Origin: Acidovorax sp. T1
GTDB taxonomy: Bacteria; Pseudomonadota; Gammaproteobacteria; Burkholderiales; Burkholderiaceae_C
Length of the DNA stretch: 64,000 bases
Direction of reading: 5' to 3'
NCBI RefSeq assembly: GCF_002176815.1
Contig: NZ_CP021648.1
Coordinates: 1,372,001 to 1,436,000, forward strand
Shown: positions 37,214 to 45,935 of the stretch, in pieces
Layout: the number at the start of each line of letters is the position of its first letter
Position numbering within the stretch: position 1 is the first letter of the stretch
The notes under the pieces: model-generated
What the model saw: the letters and a program-made list of their open reading frames with translations, nothing else
The model's database searches: none
What the model was told of the DNA's origin: nothing
Program-made: the position numbers and the translations under genes

Positions 37214-37472
37214 GGGGTGACTCCTTGGCGGAGCTGGTGTGAATCTTGGGGGAGAGGCGGTAGCTGGGAGAACCGTTGTTTGCGGCCCCGGCTTGCCTGG
37301 GGATCTCGAACCGGTTGCCAATGCGTGCAAGCCGGTGATCTGGCGAAATTATGACAGGAAAAAATCTGTGCTGGCCGGATCGCGCAGTGAGGGGCGCGTC
37401 ATGCGCAAAGCCATCCACACTTTTGCCGTTCCAGCAGCCCCGGGGATCAGGGCGCTGGCACGAGGCGAAAAA

Positions 37473-37805
37473 TCAGGCCAGTTGCTGATCAATGAAGGCG
37501 GTCAGTTGCGCCTTGCTCATGGCGCCGACCTTGGTGGCGGCCAGCTGGCCGTCCTTGAACAGCATCAGCGTGGGAATGCCGCGAATGCCGAACTTGGCCG
37601 GGATCTCTCGGTTCTCGTCCACGTTCATCTTGGCGATCTGCAGCTTGCCCTGGTAGGTGCCTGCGACTTCGTCCAGGATGGGGGCGATCATTTTGCAGGG
37701 GCCGCACCATTCGGCCCAGTAGTCCACCAGCACCGTGGTGCCGGTTTTCAGCACGTCGGCTTCAAAGCTGGCGTCAGAGACATGTTTGATGAGTTCGCTG
37801 GCCAT
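37473..37805 (-). CDS. trxA: Thioredoxin 1
   Basis: Cytoplasmic thioredoxin (110 aa) that reduces protein disulfides. The active site WCGPC is at residues 33-37 in [20 protein letters not shown], with the conserved cis-Pro in [12 protein letters not shown]. Length and core match TrxA of E. coli. Upstream of rho on the same strand, as in E. coli, where trxA also precedes rho. Divergent from addB with 58 bp between the two start codons, a region that must contain both promoters. Confidence 0.97.
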   Translation of the reverse strand: MASELIKHVSDASFEADVLKTGTTVLVDYWAEWCGPCKMIAPILDEVAGTYQGKLQIAKMNVDENREIPAKFGIRGIPTLMLFKDGQLAATKVGAMSKAQLTAFIDQQLA

Positions 37806-37863
37806 GGCGGATTCCTTGATTTTGAGCGGGTTGGGACCGGTGTACGTTTAAAGTCTGGGCATT

Positions 37864-40464
37864 GTGACAGAAACCAATCCCACGTTCACCGGTGTGGCCG
37901 GGTCTTATGACGCTATGACAGTCATAGCGAAAAGCGATCAGTGCGCGGCCCTTTGGCAGCAGGTGCTCGCCCAGGTGGAGGCGCACATGCAAGCGTTGGC
38001 CGCCCATCCGGCGCGCACGGTGGTGCTTGTGCCCTATGCGCAGCTCATGCCTTGGGCCCAGCGCTACTGGGCCTTGCAGCATGCCGATGGATTCGCCCCC
38101 CGTTTCGAAACCACGCGCAACTGGGCCCGCCAGCTGGCGGCCTTTGTGCCGCAGGGCGATGACCTGGCCGGCGATGTGGCGCGCGACACGCTCACTGCGC
38201 GCACCTTGCTCGACCGCGCTGGCCTGGCCGCGCAACGTGATGTGCTGGCCGCGCCTTTGCAAGAGGCTGCCACGCAGCTGGCGGCGGTGGTGGCGGCCAT
38301 TGCGCCGGCGCAGCGCGAGGCCTGGGGCGCCCAGGCGCGCAGCCTTTTGCCCGAGGCCGACGAAGGCTCGTCCCTGCGTTTTGAAGCCGTGGTGGCCCGC
38401 ATTGCACTCGAATGGGTGCTGGCCTCGCGCCACGCCACCGATGTGTTGTTCGAGCCTGGCGTGCGCCAGTCGGTCGATGCCCTGGTGGTGTTGCAAGGCT
38501 TTCAGGTCGAGCCCTTGGTGCAGGCCTTGCAGGACCATTGGGGCGACAAGGCGGTGGCGCTGGTCCTGCCGCCTGCATCCACAGATGCCAGCCCTCGCGG
38601 CTCAATTGCCCTGCACGCCGCGCAGGATGCCGAGGACGAAGCCCAGCGCGCCGCCGCCTGTGTGCTGGCCCATGTGGTGGCCGGCCGCACCCCGGTGGCG
38701 CTGGCGGCCAACGACCGCGCCCTCACGCGCCGCATTGGCGCGCACCTGGCCAGCAGCGGTGTGGCGGTGCGCGATGAAAACGGCTGGACACTTTCCACCA
38801 CCCGGGCTGCCGCGCAACTGATGGCCGCGCTCAAGGCCAGCGCCTGGAATGCATCCGCCGATGAGGTGCTGGACTGGCTCAAACACGCGCCGGTCATCGA
38901 GCCCGCTGCGCTCAATGCCCTGGAGCGGGCATTGCGCAAGGCCTCGGTAGCCGCCTGGTCGGGTGCGGTTGCACGCGACTGGTCGGACAAGCCCGCCCTG
39001 GCGGCCTGCGTGGCCCAGGTGCAGGACTGGCGCGAAGCCCTGCGCACACCGCGCCCGCTCGCGCAGTGGCTGCAGGCCTTGCGCACTTTGCTCGTGGCCA
39101 GCGGCCAATGGCCGGTGCTCGAAGCGGATGCCGCCGGCGCCCGCGTGCTGACCGCGCTGCGCCTGCAGGCCGGCCAGGAGGCCGAGCTGGAGGGCTGGGC
39201 CAGCGCCGGCCGCCGCATGGCCCTGGCCGAGTTCACGCGCTGGGCCAACGAAGTGCTGGAAGCCGCGCGCTATGTGCCCCCGCAGACGGGCAATGCGCCC
39301 GTGATCGTTTTACCCATGCCCCAGTTGCTGGCGAGGCCGTTTGCCGCGCTGGTGCTGCCCGGCTGCGATGAAAAGCGCCTGCAGCCCTCGCCGGAACCCG
39401 TGGGCGACTGGACCGCGGCGCAGCGCCAGGCCTGGGGCCTGCCCACGCGCGAATCGCTGGAGGTGGCCCAGCGCGCCGCCTGGCAATACGCGCTGCAGAC
39501 GCCCGCAGTGGATGTGCTCTGGCGCACAGGCGACGAAGGCGGCGAGCCCTTGCTGGCCAGCGCGCTGGTGCTGGCGCTGCACCTCGATGGCATAGCCACC
39601 CAAGGCGCCGACGACCGCAGCCTGCGCACCGTGGCGGCCACACCCACGGCGCGGCCCTTGCCCGATGGCAGCGCGCTGCCAGTGGTGCGTCTGTCATCCA
39701 CCGCCTATTCCGACTTGCGGCATTGCCCGTACCGCTTTTTTGCGCTGCGCCAGTTGGGCCTGCAAGAGGCCGACGAACTGGCCGCCGAAGTGGACAAACG
39801 CGATTTTGGCAACTGGCTGCACGCAGTGCTGCAGCACTTTCATGAGGCGTTGCTGGCCGACCCGACGGCCGACGCAGACCAGCGCGTGGCCCGCATGGAC
39901 AGCGCCGCGCAGGCCGTCACGCTGCAACAAGGCCTGGGCGAGGGCGACTTCCTGCCGTTCGCCGCAGGCTGGCCGCAGGTGCGCGATGGCTATCTGCGCT
40001 GGCTCGCTCAGCACGAACAGGCCGGGGGCCACTTCCGGCAGGCCGAGGTGCAGACCACCCAACCGCTGGGCGCGCTGCAACTAGTGGGCACCATCGACCG
40101 CATCGATGCCGTGTCGTCCACCGGCGAGCCCACGGCCCTGGTCATCGATTACAAGACCGAGAACGACACCGTCACGCGCAAACGCATTGGCGCCGGCGCC
40201 GAAGACACCCAGCTCGCGTTCTACGCCGCCTTGCTGAGCCATGACACGCTGCGCGCCGCCTACGTGAACGTGGGCGAGCGCGGCGATACGCAGATGCACG
40301 AACAGCAAGAGGTGGTGCACCTGCGCGACCTGCTGGTCGAAGGCATCCAGCACGACTTCGCCCGCATCGCCGCAGGCGCACCGATGCCCGCCCTGGGCGA
40401 GGGCGCTGTGTGCGACTACTGCGCTGCGCGCGGCCTGTGCCGAAAAGACTTCTGGAATGACTGA
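37864..40464 (+). CDS. addB: AddB-like subunit of ATP-dependent nuclease
   Basis: Large protein (866 aa) of the AddB type: an inactive UvrD-like helicase fold followed by a PD-(D/E)XK nuclease (residues about 620-860). It forms with AddA the helicase-nuclease that resects double-strand breaks for RecA. The nuclease core is LVIDYKTENDTVTRKR with upstream Glu/Asp residues. Four Cys (621 in LRHCPYRFF; 850, 853 and 859 in CDYCAARGLC) match the Fe-S cluster seen in AddB. Start: GTG at 37864; ATG at 37915 is an alternative. It overlaps addA by eight bases. Confidence 0.9.
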   Translation: MTETNPTFTGVAGSYDAMTVIAKSDQCAALWQQVLAQVEAHMQALAAHPARTVVLVPYAQLMPWAQRYWALQHADGFAPRFETTRNWARQLAAFVPQGDDLAGDVARDTLTARTLLDRAGLAAQRDVLAAPLQEAATQLAAVVAAIAPAQREAWGAQARSLLPEADEGSSLRFEAVVARIALEWVLASRHATDVLFEPGVRQSVDALVVLQGFQVEPLVQALQDHWGDKAVALVLPPASTDASPRGSIALHAAQDAEDEAQRAAACVLAHVVAGRTPVALAANDRALTRRIGAHLASSGVAVRDENGWTLSTTRAAAQLMAALKASAWNASADEVLDWLKHAPVIEPAALNALERALRKASVAAWSGAVARDWSDKPALAACVAQVQDWREALRTPRPLAQWLQALRTLLVASGQWPVLEADAAGARVLTALRLQAGQEAELEGWASAGRRMALAEFTRWANEVLEAARYVPPQTGNAPVIVLPMPQLLARPFAALVLPGCDEKRLQPSPEPVGDWTAAQRQAWGLPTRESLEVAQRAAWQYALQTPAVDVLWRTGDEGGEPLLASALVLALHLDGIATQGADDRSLRTVAATPTARPLPDGSALPVVRLSSTAYSDLRHCPYRFFALRQLGLQEADELAAEVDKRDFGNWLHAVLQHFHEALLADPTADADQRVARMDSAAQAVTLQQGLGEGDFLPFAAGWPQVRDGYLRWLAQHEQAGGHFRQAEVQTTQPLGALQLVGTIDRIDAVSSTGEPTALVIDYKTENDTVTRKRIGAGAEDTQLAFYAALLSHDTLRAAYVNVGERGDTQMHEQQEVVHLRDLLVEGIQHDFARIAAGAPMPALGEGAVCDYCAARGLCRKDFWND

Positions 40465-43400
40465 GGCCCCGCCGGTGACCGAACTGACCCACACGACTGC
40501 GGCCTACGAACACAACGGCCACCCCGTCTCGCGCGAGGCCTTCTACGCCATCGCCTGCGACCCCGCGCGCAGCGTGGCTGTGGAGGCCTGCGCGGGCGCG
40601 GGCAAGACCTGGATGCTGGTGTCGCGCATGCTGCGGGCCCTGCTCGACGGCGCCGCGCCGCACGAGATCCTGGCCATCACCTTCACCAAGAAGGCGGCGG
40701 GCGAAATGCGCCAGCGGCTGCAGGAATGGCTGGAGGCGTTTGCCGATGCGCCGCTTGCGGATTTGACGCGCGAGCTGGTTGCAAGGGGAATCAGCCCCCA
40801 GCGCGCTCTGGATAAGCGCGATGCGCTACAAAATCTATACCGCCAGATGCTGGCCAGCGGCCGCCCGGTGCAGATCCGCACCTTCCACAGCTGGTTTGCC
40901 GCGCTGCTCGGCACGGCCCCGTTGGCGCTGCTGCAGGCGCAGGGTTTGCCCGCCAATTTTGAGCTGCTCGAAGACGACGCCGAGGCCGTGCGCGAGGTGT
41001 GGGGGCCGTTCCTGCAGACCGTGGCCACCAACGCCAGCCTGCGGGCCGACTACGAGGCGGTAGTCGCTCGCCATGGCCGCTCGCAAACCCACAAGGCGCT
41101 GGCGGCGGCGCTGTCCAAGCGAGTCGAGTTTGACCTGGCCGACGCGGCGGGTGTGGTCGATGCCTCGGTGCCGCCGTTCCAGGCGCAATACCCGGAGCTG
41201 GCCGCTTTCCACGAACCCGCCGACGCGCTGCAGGGCGACGCCTGCCACCAGCGCTGGCTGGCCCGCGCCAAGGCCTTGGGGGCCGAGGCCAACAAGACGC
41301 CGCAAAAGGCGGCCGACGCGATCATCGACGCGCTGGCCTGTGACGACCTGAACCAGCGGCTGGACCAATTGCGCCGTGCCATGTTCGTCGCCAAGGAAGA
41401 CCGGCTGTCAAAGAACCTCGAAAAATTCGCCGCCGCGCAAGAGGCCGAGCCCGAACTGCAGCGCCTGCTCACCGCCCGCCGCCAGCACGACGCCTGGCAG
41501 CACCAGCAGCGCATGGCCCGCCTGGCGCGTTGCCTGATTGCCCAGTTTGCGGCGGTCAAGCACCAGCACGGCTGGGTGGACATGAACGATGTGGAGCGCA
41601 CGGCGCTGGTCATGCTGGCCGACCCCATCCTGTCGGGCTGGGTGCAGGAGCGCCTGGATGCGCGCATCCGCCACCTGCTGGTCGATGAGTTCCAGGACAC
41701 CAACCCGCTGCAGTGGCAGGCGCTGCACGCCTGGCTGTCGGGCTACGCGGGCTCGGGCGGCGGCGCCAGTGGCCAGAAGCCGCCCAGCGTGTTCATCGTG
41801 GGCGACCCCAAGCAGAGCATCTACCGCTTTCGCCGCGCCGAGCCGCAGGTGTTCATCGCCGCGCAGGCCTTTGTGCGCGACGGCCTGGGGGGCGATCTGC
41901 TCAGTTGCGACCACACGCGCCGCAACGCCACGGGCGTGATCGCGGCCGTGAACCATGTCATGGGCAGCGCGCAAGCGCAGCAGGAAACCAGCGGTTTTGG
42001 TGAAACCTTCGGTTTTCGCGACCACACCACCGAATCCACAGACCCCGGCGTGCTGCTGCGCCTGCCGGCCATCCTGCCGCCAGATGCCAACGGTGGCGGG
42101 GGCACCGACCCGTTCGCCTGGCGCGACAGCCTGACCGAGCCACGCCACGAGGCCGAAGAAACCCAGCGCATGCGCGAATGCACGCAGGCTGCCGCCTGGG
42201 TGGCGGCACAGATCGCTGCAGGCACGCCGCCCAACGAAGTGCTGGTGCTGGCCCGCAAGCGCGACCGGCTCGCGGCCATGCAAGAAGCCCTGCGCGCCCT
42301 GCACCTGCCCTGCGTGCAACCCGAAAAAGCCGACCTGTTCGACGCGCCCGAAGTGCAGGACATCGTGGCGCTGCTCGATGCACTGGTGTCCACCGGGCAC
42401 GACCTGTCGTTGGCGCGCGCGCTCAAGTCGCCGCTGTTCGGTCTGGAGGATGACGCCCTGGTCGCGCTGGCCGTGCTGCGCCGCCAGCCCGAGCATGCGG
42501 CCAGCAGCTGGTTTGATTTGCTGCAAAAAAGTGAGCTACTACCGCTTGATCTGCAAGCGCTAGCGGCCCATTTGACCCAATACAAGGCCTGGGTGGACGC
42601 CTTGCCGCCGCACGACGCGCTGCACGCCATCTACCAGCATGGCGACGTGCTGGCCCGCTTTGCGGCAGCAGCCCCCGCCGCGCAGCGCATGGCGGTGCAG
42701 GCCAATCTGCGCGCGCTGCTTTCGGCCGCGCTGCAGCACGACGGCGGCCGCTACCTCACGCCCTATGCCTTTGTGCGCGCCATGAAAAAAGGCGGCGTGC
42801 GCGCACCCGGCCGGGTGGATGCGCAGGCCATTCGCCTGCTCACCGTGCACGGCGCCAAGGGGCTGGAGGCGCGCTGCGTGCTGCTGCTGGACACCGACAC
42901 CCGCCCGCAAAAGGCCGAGACCATGGGCGTGCTGGTGGACTGGCCCGGCGAAAAGACCGAGCCCGCAGGCTTCGTCTTCCTGGCCAGCGAATCCAGCCCG
43001 CCGCCCAGCGCCGAAACCGCCCTGGCCGCCGAGCAACAGGCCCGCCAGCGCGAAGAACTCAACATGCTCTACGTGGCCATGACGCGCGCCAAGCACTGCC
43101 TGGCGCTGTCGTCCGTGCTGCCCAGCGTTTCCGCGCCGGGCAGCTGGTGGAACCGGCTGGCGCCCTTGCTGGCGGATGCGCAAGGGTTGGACGAGGCGGT
43201 TGAAGCCGATGGAAAGGGGGTTGCCGCGACGACGGACGGCGTGCACGACCCATTCACCCTGGCCGAGTTGCCTGCGCTTCCCGCCGAATGGCGTGCCATG
43301 ACCCCGGCGGTGCAAGAAGGCGCTGATTCTGCCGACCCGCAGGCATCGCTGTCCACCCCCGCATCGCGCCTGGGCGAGGCCATGCACCAGCTGCTGGAGC

Positions 43401-44050
43401 AGGCGGGCGTGGCGGGCGCGCCGCTGGCCGACCTGCGCGCCCAGGGCTGGCCCGCGGCCCGCGTAGCCCGGCTGGCGCAGGACTTTGACATCACCGTGGG
43501 CGCGGCGCGCATGGCCGCGCAGACCGCACAGCGCATCCTGGCGGGCGAGGGCGCCTGGGCCTGGGACGCCACGGTGGTGGACACCACCATCAACGAAGCG
43601 CCGCTGCGCCACCAGGGCCAGAGCCTGCGCATCGACCGGCTGGTGCATTGCCACCAGCCGCCCGAGCGCGCGGGCTGGTGGGTGCTCGACTACAAAAGCG
43701 CCGCCGAGCCCGAGCGCCAGCCTGCTTTGATAGCGCAACTGCAGCGCTACCGCGCGGCGGTGCAGGGGCAGGCACCGGGCGAGCGCGTGCGGGCGGCCTT
43801 CTTGACGGGTGACGGGCGCATGGTGCTTGTGGATGGGCCTTCCCTGGGCGAACCCGCTATCGCAGGCGCCTCGGTGCCCGATCTGGCTCAGGAGGCCGCT
43901 GCCGTGCGGCATACTCTCGCCCCCGCGCCATCGGCACCGCCGGCGCCTGCCGCCTTGTCCACATCCGCTTACGCGCCGGCCGCCGCCACGGGGGCGCACG
44001 AGGCTGCCGCAGGGCCCCCTCAGGGTTTTGTCCAAGGCTCCCTGTTCTGA
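40457..44050 (+). CDS. addA: AddA-like helicase-nuclease subunit
   Basis: UvrD-type helicase with C-terminal nuclease (1197 aa). Walker A is in EACAGAGKTWML (about residue 45), motif Ia follows in ITFTKKAAGEM, Walker B is HLLVDEFQDTNPLQW, motif III is FIVGDPKQSIYRFRRA, and later motifs include LLTVHGAKGLEA and MLYVAMTRAK. The nuclease domain has WVLDYKSAAEPE near residue 1078. Two short dispersed repeats are translated within it, near residues 108-130 and 686-710. It is translationally coupled to addB. The Ala-rich tail after about residue 1150 is a low-complexity extension. Confidence 0.93.
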   Translation: MTEAPPVTELTHTTAAYEHNGHPVSREAFYAIACDPARSVAVEACAGAGKTWMLVSRMLRALLDGAAPHEILAITFTKKAAGEMRQRLQEWLEAFADAPLADLTRELVARGISPQRALDKRDALQNLYRQMLASGRPVQIRTFHSWFAALLGTAPLALLQAQGLPANFELLEDDAEAVREVWGPFLQTVATNASLRADYEAVVARHGRSQTHKALAAALSKRVEFDLADAAGVVDASVPPFQAQYPELAAFHEPADALQGDACHQRWLARAKALGAEANKTPQKAADAIIDALACDDLNQRLDQLRRAMFVAKEDRLSKNLEKFAAAQEAEPELQRLLTARRQHDAWQHQQRMARLARCLIAQFAAVKHQHGWVDMNDVERTALVMLADPILSGWVQERLDARIRHLLVDEFQDTNPLQWQALHAWLSGYAGSGGGASGQKPPSVFIVGDPKQSIYRFRRAEPQVFIAAQAFVRDGLGGDLLSCDHTRRNATGVIAAVNHVMGSAQAQQETSGFGETFGFRDHTTESTDPGVLLRLPAILPPDANGGGGTDPFAWRDSLTEPRHEAEETQRMRECTQAAAWVAAQIAAGTPPNEVLVLARKRDRLAAMQEALRALHLPCVQPEKADLFDAPEVQDIVALLDALVSTGHDLSLARALKSPLFGLEDDALVALAVLRRQPEHAASSWFDLLQKSELLPLDLQALAAHLTQYKAWVDALPPHDALHAIYQHGDVLARFAAAAPAAQRMAVQANLRALLSAALQHDGGRYLTPYAFVRAMKKGGVRAPGRVDAQAIRLLTVHGAKGLEARCVLLLDTDTRPQKAETMGVLVDWPGEKTEPAGFVFLASESSPPPSAETALAAEQQARQREELNMLYVAMTRAKHCLALSSVLPSVSAPGSWWNRLAPLLADAQGLDEAVEADGKGVAATTDGVHDPFTLAELPALPAEWRAMTPAVQEGADSADPQASLSTPASRLGEAMHQLLEQAGVAGAPLADLRAQGWPAARVARLAQDFDITVGAARMAAQTAQRILAGEGAWAWDATVVDTTINEAPLRHQGQSLRIDRLVHCHQPPERAGWWVLDYKSAAEPERQPALIAQLQRYRAAVQGQAPGERVRAAFLTGDGRMVLVDGPSLGEPAIAGASVPDLAQEAAAVRHTLAPAPSAPPAPAALSTSAYAPAAATGAHEAAAGPPQGFVQGSLF
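40780..40845. repeat. Dispersed short repeat, copy H (inside addA, inverted)
   Basis: The reverse complement reads GATTTTGTAGCGCATCGCGC, then TTATCCAGAGCGCGCTGGGG and GGCTGATT, following the consensus of the other copies. Translated as part of ARGISPQRALDKRDALQ. Confidence 0.5.
42515..42585. repeat. Dispersed short repeat, copy F (inside addA)
   Basis: AGTGAGCTACTACCGCTTGA, TCTGCAAGCGCTAGCGGCCC and ATTTGAC follow the consensus. The encoded peptide SELLPLDLQALAA resembles LELSAQSLQALGV encoded by copy E in folP, read in the same frame. Confidence 0.65.
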
Positions 44051-44085
44051 ATTGACTGTTTTCGATGGATCCAAAGGTTTTCCCC

Positions 44086-45435
44086 ATGAATGCACCCACC
44101 CCCCTGGCAACCGAGGCGGCCACGCCTTTGCACTGCGATGTCGCCATCGTGGGCGGCGGCCCCGCCGGGCTGATGGCGGCCGAGGTGCTGGCGCAGGCAG
44201 GGGTGGTGGTGCATCTGTTTGACGCCATGCCCTCGGTGGGACGCAAATTTCTGCTGGCTGGCAAGGGCGGGCTCAACCTCACGCATTCCGAGCCGTACGG
44301 GCCTTTTGCCAGCCGCTACGCCGGGCGCCAGCCGCAGATCGAGCCGCTGATCCAGGCCTTTGGCGGGCCCGAGGTGCGCGCCTGGGCGCAGGGGCTGGGT
44401 GTGGAAACCTTCGTGGGCACGTCGGGCCGGGTGTTCCCGGCCGACATGAAAGCCGCGCCCTTGCTGCGCGCCTGGTTGCAGCGCCTGCGCGGGCTGGGCG
44501 TGCAGTTTCACATGCGCCACCGCTGGCTGGGCTGGGCCGATGGCGGCGCACTGCGTTTTGCCGCGCCCTCAGGCGAGGTGCGGGTCGCGGCCCGCGCGGT
44601 AGTGCTGGCGCTGGGCGGCGGCAGCTGGGCGCGCCTGGGGTCCGATGGCGCCTGGGTGCCGCTGCTGACGCAGCGCGGCGTGGCCGTGGCGCCGCTGCGG
44701 CCGGCCAATTGCGGCTTTGATGTGTTGCGTGCCGATGCGCCCGTGGGCGAAACCCGCCGTGCGTTTTTGCAGGAGCTGATCGGCCGCACGCCCACGCCGG
44801 CCGTGGGCTGGACGCCGCATTTTGCCGAGCGTTTTGCGGGCCAGCCGTTCAAGACCGTGCAGCTGTCCTTCACCGACAGCCAGGGCCGCAGCTTTGACCG
44901 CCGGGGCGAGTTTGTCGTCACGGCCACCGGGGTGGAGGGCAGCCTGGTCTATGCCGCCTCGCAGCTGCTGCGCGACGAGGTCGAGGCCCATGGCCATGCC
45001 ACGTTCCACCTCGATCTGCTGCCCGACCATGCGCCCGAGCGCGTGCTGGTCGAGGTGCGCCACCCACGCGGATCGCGGTCGCTGTCGAGCCACCTTAAGA
45101 GCCGCCTCGGCCTGGACGGCATCAAGGCCGGCATCCTGTACGAACACCTGGGCAAGGACGGCATGAACGACCCCGTGGCCTTGGCCCACGCCATCAAGGC
45201 GCTGCCCATCACCGTGGTGGCAATCCGCCCGCTGGACGAGGCCATCAGCAGCGCGGGCGGCGTGGTGTTCGAAGCGCTGGACGAGCACCTCATGGCAAGC
45301 GCCGCGCCCGGCGTGTTCTGCGCGGGCGAGATGCTGGATTGGGAGGCGCCCACAGGGGGCTACCTGCTCACGGCCAGCCTGGCCAGCGGTCGTGTGGCGG
45401 GCGAGGGCGCGCTGCGCTGGCTGGGACAGGAGTAG
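44086..45435 (+). CDS. HI0933-type flavoprotein (NAD(P)/FAD-dependent oxidoreductase)
   Basis: Flavoprotein of 449 aa of the HI0933/YhiN family, subgroup PP_4765. The FAD-binding Rossmann motif is CDVAIVGGGPAGLMAAEVLA. The family signature VGRKFLLAGKGGLNLTHSEP comes next, and TSGRVFPADMKAAPLLRAWL follows. The C terminus GVFCAGEMLDWEAPTGGYLL closes the FAD site. The physiological reaction is unknown; members have been linked to rRNA dihydrouridine formation or to bile-acid metabolism in other groups. Start: the ATG at 44086 has AAAGG upstream; an ATG at 44065 has none. It follows addA by about 35 bp. Confidence 0.88.
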   Translation: MNAPTPLATEAATPLHCDVAIVGGGPAGLMAAEVLAQAGVVVHLFDAMPSVGRKFLLAGKGGLNLTHSEPYGPFASRYAGRQPQIEPLIQAFGGPEVRAWAQGLGVETFVGTSGRVFPADMKAAPLLRAWLQRLRGLGVQFHMRHRWLGWADGGALRFAAPSGEVRVAARAVVLALGGGSWARLGSDGAWVPLLTQRGVAVAPLRPANCGFDVLRADAPVGETRRAFLQELIGRTPTPAVGWTPHFAERFAGQPFKTVQLSFTDSQGRSFDRRGEFVVTATGVEGSLVYAASQLLRDEVEAHGHATFHLDLLPDHAPERVLVEVRHPRGSRSLSSHLKSRLGLDGIKAGILYEHLGKDGMNDPVALAHAIKALPITVVAIRPLDEAISSAGGVVFEALDEHLMASAAPGVFCAGEMLDWEAPTGGYLLTASLASGRVAGEGALRWLGQE

Positions 45436-45475
45436 CCCGCAGGGGCATGAGAAGGCGTTGGGGGAGCCTGGCGCC

Positions 45476-45640
45476 TGAGAGGCTGAGAGTTTTTTGCGCA
45501 TGCCCGCTCATCACGCCAAAACGCACCCGCTCGTCGTTGCAAATGCGCGCCATAGCCCGAGCTATGGCTGTGCTTTGCGCCTAGATCGGCTGCGTTGTGG
45601 CACGCTGCTCGGACCCGCGCAAAAAACTCTCAGCCTCTGA
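45476..45640. repeat. Long-palindrome repeat, copy 2
   Basis: About 165 bp, nearly the same as the copy at 30859. The terminal inverted repeats are almost perfect over 24 bp (TGAGAGGCTGAGAGTTTTTT and its complement ending CAGCCTCTGA). Central CATAGCCCGAGCTATG hairpin. Located 40 bp after the flavoprotein stop. No coding capacity. Confidence 0.85.
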
Positions 45641-45744
45641 GTGCGCGGACTTTGTGCGAGCCAAGCGGCTCACCGCAAACAAGGCGAAAGAGATGCTTGG
45701 GAGGGGATTTTTTGCGCGACAGCGCAAAAAGAAAGAAGAAGTTG
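45641..45744. other. Spacer with AT/GC inverted repeat downstream of ffs
   Basis: TTTTTTGCGC (45708-45717) and GCGCAAAAA (45722-45730) form a stem with a GACA loop. On the minus strand it lies just after the 4.5S RNA gene, but no T tract follows, so terminator activity is doubtful. Nothing else is recognisable. Confidence 0.4.
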
Positions 45745-45838
45745 ACGAGCCTTACCCCCGGCACTGGCTCCACAGTTAGGGCTGCTTGGTTCCCCACCTG
45801 ACCCGGTTGGCCGCTTCACCATGCGGGGAGGCCCGTCA
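45745..45838 (-). ncRNA. ffs: 4.5S RNA of the signal recognition particle
   Basis: On the minus strand the diagnostic SRP core is present: GGGTCAGGTGGGGAACCAAG followed by CAGCCCTAAC, with the GGAA tetraloop and the AAGCAGCC internal loop. The tetraloop-closing pairs are swapped compared with E. coli. The 5' GGGCCTCCCCG (from about 45834) pairs with 3' CGGGGGTAAGGCTC (to about 45747). The RNA binds Ffh and targets nascent membrane proteins. Exact ends are estimates. Its place divergent from dnaX is familiar in betaproteobacteria. Confidence 0.88.
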
Positions 45839-45935
45839 CCCGCGATTGTACGACGGATGCGGACGCGCTTTTCTGAGCAGTCCCGTGGCCGTGGGCGCCG
45901 AAAGGACAAGCGGCACAGCCCGTAGAATCTGCCGG

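Noticed and set aside
43726..43760. Further copy of the short dispersed repeat in addA (TTTGATAGCGCAACTGC)
   Set aside because: Only the first dozen bases match; the second half of the consensus is missing and the sequence fits normal nuclease-domain coding.
42560..44110. Open frame of over 500 codons opposite addA
   Set aside because: Same reason: addA shows all helicase and nuclease motifs in this stretch.
45701..45730. TTTTTTGCGC/GCGCAAAAA stem as terminator of the 4.5S RNA
   Set aside because: The Ts are in the 5' arm on both strands and no T tract follows the stem, so it does not have intrinsic terminator form.
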